From Mesostigma viride (lineage: Eukaryota; Streptophyta; Mesostigmatophyceae; Mesostigmatales; Mesostigmataceae): 21,202 nt of DNA. This document shows positions 9,598-18,639 of the stretch, one piece after another. The translations under genes and the position numbers were made by a program. Positions within the stretch are counted from its first letter, which is position 1. Every line of letters begins with the position of its first letter. The stretch covers positions 1 through 21,202 of the forward strand of contig RPFO01002236.1 in NCBI GenBank assembly GCA_009746045.1. The letters run 5' to 3'. Under the pieces are notes generated by a model. That model saw only the letters and a list, made by a program, of their open reading frames with translations. It was not told the origin of the DNA and did not search any database.

Positions 9598-9602
9598 ACA
9601 CG
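9598..9602. other. Target-site duplication ACACG, left copy
   Basis: It is repeated at 10641-10645. It is present once at the matching place in block copy 2 (13173-13177). Confidence 0.9.
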
Positions 9603-9816
9603 AGTTATTATAAATAGTGACGGAACCTTTTTGCCACTTGGGCAATTAGGTCCGTCACTATTTATCCGGCGAAAACCACTCGCCGGCATCTATTCCGCGT
9701 TAAGTTCACGTGAACGTGGCGCGGAATTGATGCCGGCGAGTGGTTTTCGCCGGATAAATAGTGACGGACCTAATTGCCCAAGTGGCAAAAAGGTTCCGTC
9801 ACTATTTATAATAACT
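9603..9816 (+). repeat. 214-bp palindrome unit A
   Basis: It has two 107-base arms with four mismatched pairs near the centre (CTATTCCGCGTTAA against CAATTCCGCGCCAC) around CACGTG. Each arm folds by itself: AAATAGTGACGG pairs with CCGTCACTATTT, TTGCC with GGCAA, and CCGGCGA with TCGCCGG. Its orientation, judged from the central mismatches, is opposite to B and C. Confidence 0.95.
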
Positions 9817-10014
9817 AAAACGTCGTAGTGTGGGGGCCGATATCTATCGTACCGCTAATGCCTACTGCAGTACCGAATCTCGCCTTAACGATATTCCAAC
9901 CGGGCATATTTTCCCTTCTGGCACTTTCGTTTGGCCTTCTGGTATCAATTCCTTCCGGTATTCGGAAATACCTGTGTCACCACAGGGATTCGAACCCCCG
10001 ACTTACGAGGTCTT
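9817..10014 (-). repeat. 198-bp spacer S (inverted partner of S')
   Basis: It is the exact reverse complement of 10229-10426. It lies between palindromes A and B and holds the tRNA-like remnant on the minus strand at its right end. I see no coding sequence. Confidence 0.95.
9975..10014 (-). pseudogene. tRNA 3'-half-like remnant, copy in S
   Basis: This is the mirror copy of 10229-10268. See that entry for the structure. Confidence 0.5.
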
Positions 10015-10228
10015 AGTTATTATAAATAGTGACGGAACCTTTTTGCCACTTGGGCAATTAGGTCCGTCACTATTTATCCGGCGAAAACCACTCGCCGGCA
10101 TCAATTCCGCGCCACGTTCACGTGAACTTAACGCGGAATAGATGCCGGCGAGTGGTTTTCGCCGGATAAATAGTGACGGACCTAATTGCCCAAGTGGCAA
10201 AAAGGTTCCGTCACTATTTATAATAACT
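10015..10228 (-). repeat. 214-bp palindrome unit B (central)
   Basis: It has the same arms as A but the central mismatches are in the reverse order, giving the same orientation as C. Its centre is also the centre of the whole 1038-bp element. Confidence 0.95.
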
Positions 10229-10268
10229 AAGACCTCGTAAGTCGGGGGTTCGAATCCCTGTGGTGACA
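10229..10268 (+). pseudogene. tRNA 3'-half-like remnant (T-arm and acceptor strand)
   Basis: The T-loop TTCGAAT (10249-10255) is closed by GGGGG and CCCTG (three G-C pairs, one G-T, one mismatch). It is preceded by a variable-loop-like AAGTC and followed by a seven-base acceptor strand TGGTGAC and an A discriminator. No CCA is encoded, as in eukaryotic nuclear tRNA genes. Counting back from the T-arm puts the segment boundary inside the anticodon loop. No matching 5' half (starting GTCACCA) is seen in the element. It could be a captured tRNA gene fragment or chance similarity at a single arm. The odd peptide GFEPPTYEV read from the other strand is the usual artefact of translating an antisense tRNA. 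Confidence 0.5.
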
Positions 10269-10426
10269 CAGGTATTTCCGAATACCGGAAGGAATTGATA
10301 CCAGAAGGCCAAACGAAAGTGCCAGAAGGGAAAATATGCCCGGTTGGAATATCGTTAAGGCGAGATTCGGTACTGCAGTAGGCATTAGCGGTACGATAGA
10401 TATCGGCCCCCACACTACGACGTTTT
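10229..10426 (+). repeat. 198-bp spacer S'
   Basis: It is the exact reverse complement of 9817-10014. Besides the tRNA-like start it contains a small hairpin (GGTATT with AATACC just downstream of the acceptor-like end) and ends CGTTTT before unit C. The rest is not recognised. Confidence 0.95.
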
Positions 10427-10640
10427 AGTTATTATAAATAGTGACGGAACCTTTTTGCCACTTGGGCAATTAGGTCCGTCACTATTTATCCGGCGAAAAC
10501 CACTCGCCGGCATCAATTCCGCGCCACGTTCACGTGAACTTAACGCGGAATAGATGCCGGCGAGTGGTTTTCGCCGGATAAATAGTGACGGACCTAATTG
10601 CCCAAGTGGCAAAAAGGTTCCGTCACTATTTATAATAACT
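10427..10640 (-). repeat. 214-bp palindrome unit C
   Basis: It is identical to B by eye and the reverse complement of A. Its last bases, TAATAACT, are the right terminus of the composite element. Confidence 0.95.
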
Positions 10641-10645
10641 ACACG
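10641..10645. other. Target-site duplication ACACG, right copy
   Basis: This is the partner of 9598-9602. The array resumes in register from here (ACACGTACATACACCGCG). Confidence 0.9.
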
Positions 10646-10667
10646 TACATACACCGCGCACGCAAGG
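10646..10667. repeat. Array remnant between the two palindromic elements
   Basis: Twenty-two bases of minisatellite lie between the duplications of the two insertions. They match 13178-13199 exactly in block copy 2, which shows that the two elements are separate insertions. Confidence 0.9.
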
Positions 10668-10672
10668 GGCAA
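10668..10672. other. Target-site duplication GGCAA, left copy
   Basis: It is repeated at 10879-10883. It is present once in block copy 2 (AAGGGGCAACGGCACT). Confidence 0.9.
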
Positions 10673-10878
10673 AGTTACGTTAAATAGTGCCGGAACCTTT
10701 TGCCGCCTGAGGCAAATCGGTCCGTAACACTATTTTGCCCGGAATAACCACTTCCGAGCACCCAAGTTAATTCGGCCGAATTAACTTGGGTGCTCGGAAG
10801 TGGTTATTCCGGGCAAAATAGTGTTACGGACCGATTTGCCTCAGGCGGCAAAAGGTTCCGGCACTATTTAACGTAACT
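10673..10878. mobile_element. 206-bp perfect palindromic element
   Basis: The arms are 103 bases each with no mismatch; the centre lies between 10775 and 10776 in TTCGG|CCGAA. It starts AGTTACGTTAAATAG and ends CTATTTAACGTAACT. It is a diverged relative of the 214-bp unit: in the same order both have AAATAGTG, CGGAACC, TTTTGCC, GGCAA, GGTCCGT, CACTATTT and ACCACT, with substitutions and indels between. Flanking GGCAA duplications and the empty site in block copy 2 prove insertion. It is a non-autonomous element with no coding capacity. Confidence 0.94.
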
Positions 10879-10883
10879 GGCAA
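10879..10883. other. Target-site duplication GGCAA, right copy
   Basis: This is the partner of 10668-10672. The array continues CGGCACTCACATG. Confidence 0.9.
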
Positions 10884-11965
10884 CGGCACTCACATGTACA
10901 TACACCATGCACGCAAGGGGCGGCTGCACACACACGTACACACACCATGCACGCAAGGAGCGACTTCACGCACAGGTACACACACCATGCACGCAAGGTT
11001 CGGCTGCACACACATGTACATCCACCGCGCACGCAAGGGGCGGCTGCACACACATGTACATACACCATGCACGCAAGGGGCGGCTGCACACACCTGTACA
11101 TCCACCGCGCACGCAAGGGGCGAGTGCACACACACGTACACACACCGCGCACGCAAGGGGCGGCTGCACACACACGTACACACACCATGCACGCAATTGC
11201 CCGCATGCACACACACGTACACACACCGCGCACGCTTGGGGCGGCTGCACACACACGTACCTACACCGCGCACGCAAGGGGCGGCTGCACACACACGTAC
11301 ATACACCGCGCACGCAAGGGGCGGCTGCACACACACGTACATACACCGCGCACGCAAGGGGCAACTGCACACACATGTACATACACCGCGCAACCACGGG
11401 GCGGCTGCACACACACGTACATACACCGCGCACGCTTGGGGCAGCTGCACTCACATGTACACACACCGCGCACGCTTGGGGCGGCTGCACACACACGTAC
11501 CTACACCGCGCACACAAGGGGCGGCTGCACACACACGTACATACACCGCGCACGCAAGGGCCCGCTGCACACACACGTACACACACCATGCACGCAAGGG
11601 CCGGCTGCACACACACGTACATCCACCGCGCACGCAAGGGCCGGCTGCACACACACGTACATACACCGCGCACGCAAGGGGCAACTGCACACACATGTAC
11701 ACACACCGCGCACGCAAGGGGCAACTGCACACACACGTACACACACCGCGCACGCTTGGGGCGGCTGCACACACACGTACCTACACCGCGCACGCAAGGG
11801 GCGGCTGCACACACACGTACATCCACCGCGCACGCAAGGGGCAACTGCACACACATGTACACACACCGCGCACGCTTGGGGCAGCTGCACTCACATGTAC
11901 ACACACCGCGCACGCAAGGGGCGGCTGCACACACACGTACATCCACCGCGCACGCAAGGGGCAAC

Positions 11966-13555
11966 TGCACACACACGTACATCCACCGCGCACGCAAGGG
12001 GCGGCTGCACACACACGTACACACACCGCGCACGCAAGGGGCAACTGCACACACATGTACACACACCGCGCACGCTTGGGGCGGCTGCACACACACGTAC
12101 CTACACCGCGCACGCAAGGGGCGGCTGCACACACACGTACATACACCGCGCACGCAAGGGGCAACTGCACACACATGTACATACACCGCGCACGCAAGGG
12201 GCAACTGCACACACATGTACACACACCGCGCACGCAAGGGGCAACTGCACACACACGTACACACACCGCGCACGCTTGGGGCGGCTGCACACACACGTAC
12301 ATCCACCGCGCACGCAAGGGGCGGCTGCACACACACGTACATCCACCGCGCACGCAAGGGGCAACTGCACACACATGTACACACACCGCGCACGCTTGGG
12401 GCAGCTGCACTCACATGTACACACACCGCGCACGCAAGGGCCGGCTGCACACACACGAAAAACCACCGCGCACGCAAGGGGCAACTGCACACACACGTAC
12501 ATCCACCGCGCACGCAAGGGGCGGCTGCACACACACGTACACACACCGCGCACGCAAGGGGCAACTGCACACACATGTACACACACCGCGCACGCTTGGG
12601 GCGGCTGCACACACACGTACCTACACCGCGCACGCAAGGGGCGGCTGCACACACACGTACATACACCGCGCACGCAAGGGGCAACTGCACACACATGTAC
12701 ATACACCGCGCAACCACGGGGCGGCTGCACACACACGTACATACACCGCGCACGCAAGGGGCAACTGCACACACATGTACACACACCGCGCACGCTTGGG
12801 GCGGCTGCACACACACGTACCTACACCGCGCACGCAAGGGGCGGCTGCACACACACGTACATACACCGCGCACGCAAGGGGCAACTGCACACACATGTAC
12901 ATACACCGCGCAACCACGGGGCGGCTGCACACACACGTACACACACTGCGCACGCAAGGGGCAGCTGCACACACACGTACATACACCATGCACGCAAGGG
13001 GCTGCACACACACTTACACACACCTTGCACGCAAGGGCCGGCATGCACACACACTGGCATACACCGCGCACGCAAGGGGCGGCTGCACACACGTACATAC
13101 ACCGCGCACGCAAGGGGCGAGTGCACACACACGTACACACACCGCGCACGCAATTAAGGGACGGCTGCACACACACGTACATACACCGCGCACGCAAGGG
13201 GCAACGGCACTCACATGTACATACACCATGCACGCAAGGGGCGGCTGCACACACACGTACACACACCATGCACGCAAGGAGCGACTTCACGCACAGGTAC
13301 ACACACCATGCACGCAAGGTTCGGCTGCACACACATGTACATCCACCGCGCACGCAAGGGGCGGCTGCACACACATGTACATACACCATGCACGCAAGGG
13401 GCGGCTGCACACACCTGTACATCCACCGCGCACGCAAGGGGCGAGTGCACACACACGTACACACACCGCGCACGCAAGGGGCGGCTGCACACACACGTAC
13501 ACACACCATGCACGCAATTGCCGGCATGCACACACACGTACACACACCGCGCACG
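11966..13555. repeat. Array block copy 2 (uninterrupted; supplies empty sites)
   Basis: This is the near-identical partner of copy 1. The first empty site is at about 13173-13177 (CACACACGTACAT) and the second is in AAGGGGCAACGGCACT (about 13196-13211). Its left edge also shows what the retrotransposon target probably looked like: GGGGCAACTGCACAC at about 11958-11972. Confidence 0.93.
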
Positions 13556-14477
13556 CAAGGGGCGGCTGCACACACACGTACACACACCATGCACGCAATT
13601 GCCGGCATGCACACACACGTACAACCACCGCGCACGCAAGGGGCAACTGCACACACATGTACACACACCGCGCACGCAAGGGGCAACTGCACACACATGT
13701 ACACACACCGCGCACGCAAGGGGCAACTGCACACACACGTACACACACCGCGCACGCTTGGGGCGGCTGCACACACACGTACCTACACCGCGCACGCAAG
13801 GGGCGGCTGCACACACACGTACATCCACCGCGCACGCAAGGGGCAGCTGCACACACATGTACACACACCGCGCACGCTTGGGGCAGCTGCACTCACATGT
13901 ACACACACCGCACACGCAAGGGCCGGCTGCACACACACGTACATCCACCGCGCACGCAAGGGGCAACTGCACACACACGTACATACACCGCGCACGCAAG
14001 GGGCGGCTGCACACACACGTACACACACCGCGCACGCAAGGGGCAACTGCACACACATGTACACACACCGCGCACGCTTGGGGCGGCTGCACACACACGT
14101 ACCTACACCGCGCACGCAAGGGGCGGCTGCACACACACGTACATACACCGCGCACGCAAGGGGCAACTGCACACACATGTACATACACCGCGCAACCACG
14201 GGGCGGCTGCACACACACGTACATACACCGCGCACGCAAGGGGCGGCTGCACACATACGTACCTACACCGCGCACGCAAGGGGCGACTGCACACCCATGT
14301 ACATCCACCGCGCACGCAAGGGCCGGCTGCACACACACGTACACACACCATGCACGCAAGGGCCGGCTGCACACACACGTACATACACCGCGCACGCAAG
14401 GGGCGGCTGCACACACACGTACACACACCGCGCACGCAAGGGGCAGCTGCACACACACGTACATACACCATGCACGC

Positions 14478-14650
14478 AAGGGGCTGCACACACACTTACA
14501 CACACCTTGCACGCAAGGGCCGGCATGCACACACACTGCATGGCATACACCGCCCACGCAAGGGGCGGCTGCACACACGTACATACACCGCGCACGCAAG
14601 GGGCGGCTGCACACACACGTACATACACCGCGCACGCAATTAAGGGGAAA
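14478..14650. repeat. Third copy of the short-unit junction segment
   Basis: A distinctive run with shortened units (AAGGGGCTGCACACACACTT, then a CCTTGCACG unit, then a CACTGGCATACACC-type unit, then an AATTAAGGG tail) occurs at about 9421, 12996, 14478 and 16442. This copy has an extra TGCA (CACTGCATGGCATAC) and a CCGCCCACG variant. Confidence 0.8.
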
Positions 14651-15302
14651 CTGTCCACACATGGACATACACTGCGCACGGAAGGGGCGGCTGCATTAAC
14701 ACGTACATACACCGCGCACGCAAGGGGCGGCTGCACACACACGTACATACACCATGCACGCAAGGGGCGGCTGCACACACATGTACATCCACCGCGCACG
14801 CAAGGGGCGAGTGCACACACACGTACACACACCGCGCACGCAAGGGGCGGCTGCACACACACGTACACACACCATGCACGCAATTGCCGGCATGCACACA
14901 CACGTACATCCACCGCGCACGCAAGGGGCAACTGCACACACATGTACACACACCGCGCACGCTTGGGGCAGCTGCACTCACATGTACACACACCGCGCAC
15001 GCAAGGGCCGGCTGCACACACACTTACATACACCGCGCACGCAAGGGGCAACTGCACACACATGTACACACACCGCGCACGCAAGGGCCGGCTGCACACA
15101 CACGTACATACACCGCGCACGCAAGGGGAAACTGCCCACACATGGACATACACTGCGCACGCAAGGGGCGGCTGCATTAACACGTACATACACCGCGCAC
15201 GCAAGGGCCGGCATGCACACACACGTACATACACCGCCCATGTAAGGGCGGCTGCACACACACGTACACACACCATGCACGCAAGGGCCGGCATGCACAC
15301 AC

Positions 15303-16301
15303 AGTATACACACACCGCGCACGCAAGGGGCGGCTGCACACACACGTACATACACTGCGCACGCAAGGGGCTGCTGCACACACACTTACACTCACCATGC
15401 ACGCAAGGGGCGGCTGCACACACACGTACATACACCGCGCACGCAAGGGGCAACTGCCCGCACATGTACATCCACCGCGCACGCAATTAAGGGACGGCTG
15501 CACACACACGTACATACACCGCGCACGCAAGGGGCAACGGCACTCACATGTACATACACCATGCACGCAAGGGGCGGCTGCACACACACGTACATACACC
15601 GCGCACGCAAGGGGCTGCTGCACACACACTTACACACACAATGCACGCAATTAGGGGCGACGGCACTCACATGTACATACTCTTGGGCGGCTGCACTCAC
15701 ATGTACATACACCGCGCATGCAAGGGGCAACTGCACACACACGTACACACACCATGCACGCAAGGGCCGGCATGCACACACAGTATACACACACCGCGCA
15801 CGCAAGGGGCGGCTGCACACACACGTACATACACTGCGCACGCAAGGGGCTGCTGCACACACACTTACACTCACCATGCACGCAAGGGGCGGCTGCACAC
15901 ACACGTACATACACCGCGCACGCAAGGGACGGCTGCACACACACGTACATACACCGCGCACGCAAGGGGCAACTGCCCGCACATGTACATCCACCGCGCA
16001 CGCAATTAAGGGACGGCTGCACACACACGTACATACACCGCGCACGCAAGGGGCAACGGCACTCACATGTACATACACCATGCACGCAAGGGGCGGCTGC
16101 ACACACACGTACATACACCGCGCACGCAAGGGGCTGCTGCACACACACTTACACACACAATGCACGCAATTAGGGGCGACGGCACTCACATGTACATACT
16201 CTTGGGCGGCTGCACTCACATGTACATACACCGCGCATGCAAGGGGCAACTGCACACACACGTACACACACCATGCACGCAAGGGCCGGCATGCACACAC
16301 A
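15303..16301. repeat. Higher-order tandem duplication (479 + about 519 bp)
   Basis: Two adjacent copies begin at AGTATACACACACC (15303 and 15782) and share the private variants CTGCTGCACAC, GCCCGCACATG, AATTAGGGGCGACGG and the truncated unit CATACTCTTGGGCGG. The second copy is longer by one 40-bp unit (around 15925-15964, AAGGGACGGC type). Confidence 0.88.
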
Positions 16302-16441
16302 CGTACATACACTGCGCACGCAAGGGGCAACTGCACACACACGTACACACACCATGCACGGAAGGGACGGCTGCACTCACATGTACACACACCATGCACG
16401 CAAGGGCCGGCTGCACACACACGTACATACACCATGCACGC

Positions 16442-16615
16442 AAGGGGCTGCACACACACTTACACACCACCTTGCACGCAAGGGCCGGCATGCACACACA
16501 CTGGCATACACCGCGCACGCAAGGGGCGGCTGCACACACGTACATACACCGCGCACGCAAGGGGCGAGTGCACACACACGTACACACACCGCGCACGCAA
16601 TTAAGGGACGGCTGC
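16442..16615. repeat. Fourth copy of the short-unit junction segment
   Basis: It has the same ordered landmarks as at 9421, 12996 and 14478, with one extra C (CACACCACCTTGC). These segments mark the ends of higher-order blocks in the array. Confidence 0.8.
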
Positions 16616-16719
16616 ACACACACGTACATACACCGCGCACGCAAGGGGCAACGGCACTCACATGTACATCCACCATGCACGCAAGGGGCGGCTGCACACA
16701 CACGTACACACACCATGCA

Positions 16720-18365
16720 CGCAAGGACAAGGATTCACACACATGTACACACACAAAGCACGCAAGGGCCGGCTGCACACACACGTACATACACTGCGCG
16801 AGCACGGGGCGACTGCACACACATGTACATAAACCATGCACGCAAGGGGCGGCTGCACACACATGTACATACACCGCGCACGCAAGGGGCGAGTGCAAAC
16901 ACATGTACATACACCGCGCACGCAAGGACAAGGATGCACACATATGTACATACACCGCGCACGCAAGGGGCGGCTGCACACACACGTACATACACCGCGC
17001 ACGCAAGGGGCGAGTGCGCACACACGTACATACACCGCGCACGCAAGGGGCGGCTGCACACACACGTACATACACCGCGCACGCACGGGGCCAGTGCAAG
17101 CACATGTACATACACCATGCACGCAAGGGGCGGCTGCACACACATGTACATACACCGCGCACGCACGGGGCCAGTGCAAGCACATGTACATACACCATGC
17201 ACGCAAGGGGCGGCTGCACACACATGTACATACACCGCGCACGCAAGGGGCGAGTGCAAACACATGTACATACACCGCGCACGCAAGGGGCAACTGCCCG
17301 CACATGTACATCCACCGCACACGCAAGGGGCGGCTGCACACACATGTACATACACCGCGCACGCAAGGGGCGGCTGCACACACACGTACATACACCGCGC
17401 ACGCAAGGGGCGAGTGCGCACACACGTACATACACCGCGCACGCAAGGGGGCTGCACACACACGTACATACACCGCGCACGCAAGGGGCCAGTGCAAGCA
17501 CATGTACATACACCATGCACGCAAGGGCCGGCATGCACAGAAACGTACATACACCGCGCACGCAAGGGGCTGCTGCACACACACGTACACACACCATGCA
17601 CGCACGGGGCGGCTGCACACACACGTACATCCACTGCGCACGCACGGGGCCGGCGACTGCACACACATGTACATAAACCATGCACGCAAGGGGCGGCTGC
17701 ACACACATGTACATCCACCGCGCACGCAAGGGGCGAGTGCAAACACATGTACATACACCGCGCACGCAAGGACAAGGATGCACACACATGTACATACACC
17801 GCGCACGCAAGGGGCGGCTGCACACGCACGTACATACACCGCGCACGCAAGGGGCGGCTGCACACACACGTACATACACCGCGCACGCACGGGCCAGTGC
17901 AAGCACATGTACATACACCATGCACGCAAGGGGCGGCTGCACACACATGTACATACACCGCGCACGCAAGGGGCGAGTGCAAACACATGTACATACACCG
18001 CGCACGCAAGGGGCAACTGCCCGCACATGTACATCCACCGCGCACGCAAGGGGCGGCTGCACACACATGTACACACACCATGCACGCAAGGACAAGGATG
18101 CACACACATGTACACACACCATGCACGCAAGGGGCGGCTGCACACACACGTACACACACCGCGCACGCAAGGGGCGAGTGCAAACACATGTACATACACC
18201 ATGCACGCAAGGACAAGGATGCACACACATGTACACACACCATGCACGCAAGGGGCGGCTGCACACACACGTACATACACAATGCACGGTTGGGGCGACG
18301 GCACTCACATGTACATACACCATGCACGCAAGGACAAGGATGCACACACATGTACATACACCGCG
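16720..18365. repeat. Divergent array zone with private unit types
   Basis: This zone is enriched for tails seen rarely or never elsewhere: AAGGACAAGGATGC (about 16724, 16925, 17768, 18088, 18210, 18329), CGAGTGCAAACACATG, GGCCAGTGCAAGCACATG and CGAGTGCGCACACACG. Unit length stays close to 40, so it is the same family with its own variant set. Confidence 0.85.
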
Positions 18366-18639
18366 CACGCAAGGGGCGGCTGCACACACACGTACATACA
18401 CGCGCACGCAAGGGGCGAGTGCGCACACACGTACATCCACCGCGCACGCAAGGGCCGGCTGCACACACACTTACACACACAATGCACGCTTGGGGCAACG
18501 GCACTCACATGTACATACACCATGCATGCAAGGGGCGGCTGCACACACACGTACACACACCATGCACGCAAGGAGCGACTTCACGCACAGGTACACTCAC
18601 CATGCACGCAAGGGGCGGCTGCACACACACGTACACACA

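Larger units (their letters stand above)
9603..10640. mobile_element. 1038-bp composite palindromic element (A-S-B-S'-C)
   Basis: The left half is the reverse complement of the right half about the centre 10121/10122, apart from four mismatched pairs at the very middle. It consists of three 214-bp palindromes (A, B, C) separated by two inverted copies of a 198-bp segment (S, S'). Ends are AGTTATTATAAATAG and CTATTTATAATAACT. It is flanked by ACACG on both sides, and the empty allele in block copy 2 has ACACG once, so this is an insertion with a 5-bp target duplication. It contains no believable protein gene, so it must be non-autonomous. The type of transposase or integrase is not shown by the sequence. 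Confidence 0.93.
8391..11234. repeat. Array block copy 1 (carries both palindromic insertions)
   Basis: It matches 11966-13555 essentially base for base once 9603-10640 and 10673-10878 plus one 5-bp duplication each are removed. Shared private variants include CGAAAAACCACC (8881 and 12456), AATTAAGGGACGGC (near 9578 and 13153) and GCGACTTCACGCACAGG (near 10960 and 13281). Offset is 3575 left of the insertions and 2321 right of them. One visible difference is GCCCGCATG against GCCGGCATG near 11200. Confidence 0.93.

Noticed and set aside
9830-10413. Open frames of 62-136 codons in the composite palindrome (MGADIYRTANAYCS... and a second set)
   Set aside because: They are mirror-image frames from the inverted spacers, run through the palindromes, and include the GFEPPTYEV-type peptide that results from translating an antisense tRNA.
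9603-10640. Complete or permuted tRNA gene
   Set aside because: Only a 3' half is present. I looked for a 5' half able to pair with TGGTGAC (GTCACCA) in S, S' and the palindromes and did not find one in the right orientation and order.
9603-10878. Ordinary MITE of a known DNA transposon family
   Set aside because: The 5-bp duplications and AGTTA ends do not fit hAT, Mutator, mariner, Harbinger, CACTA or piggyBac, and the symmetry covers the whole element instead of short terminal repeats. Kept as unclassified.
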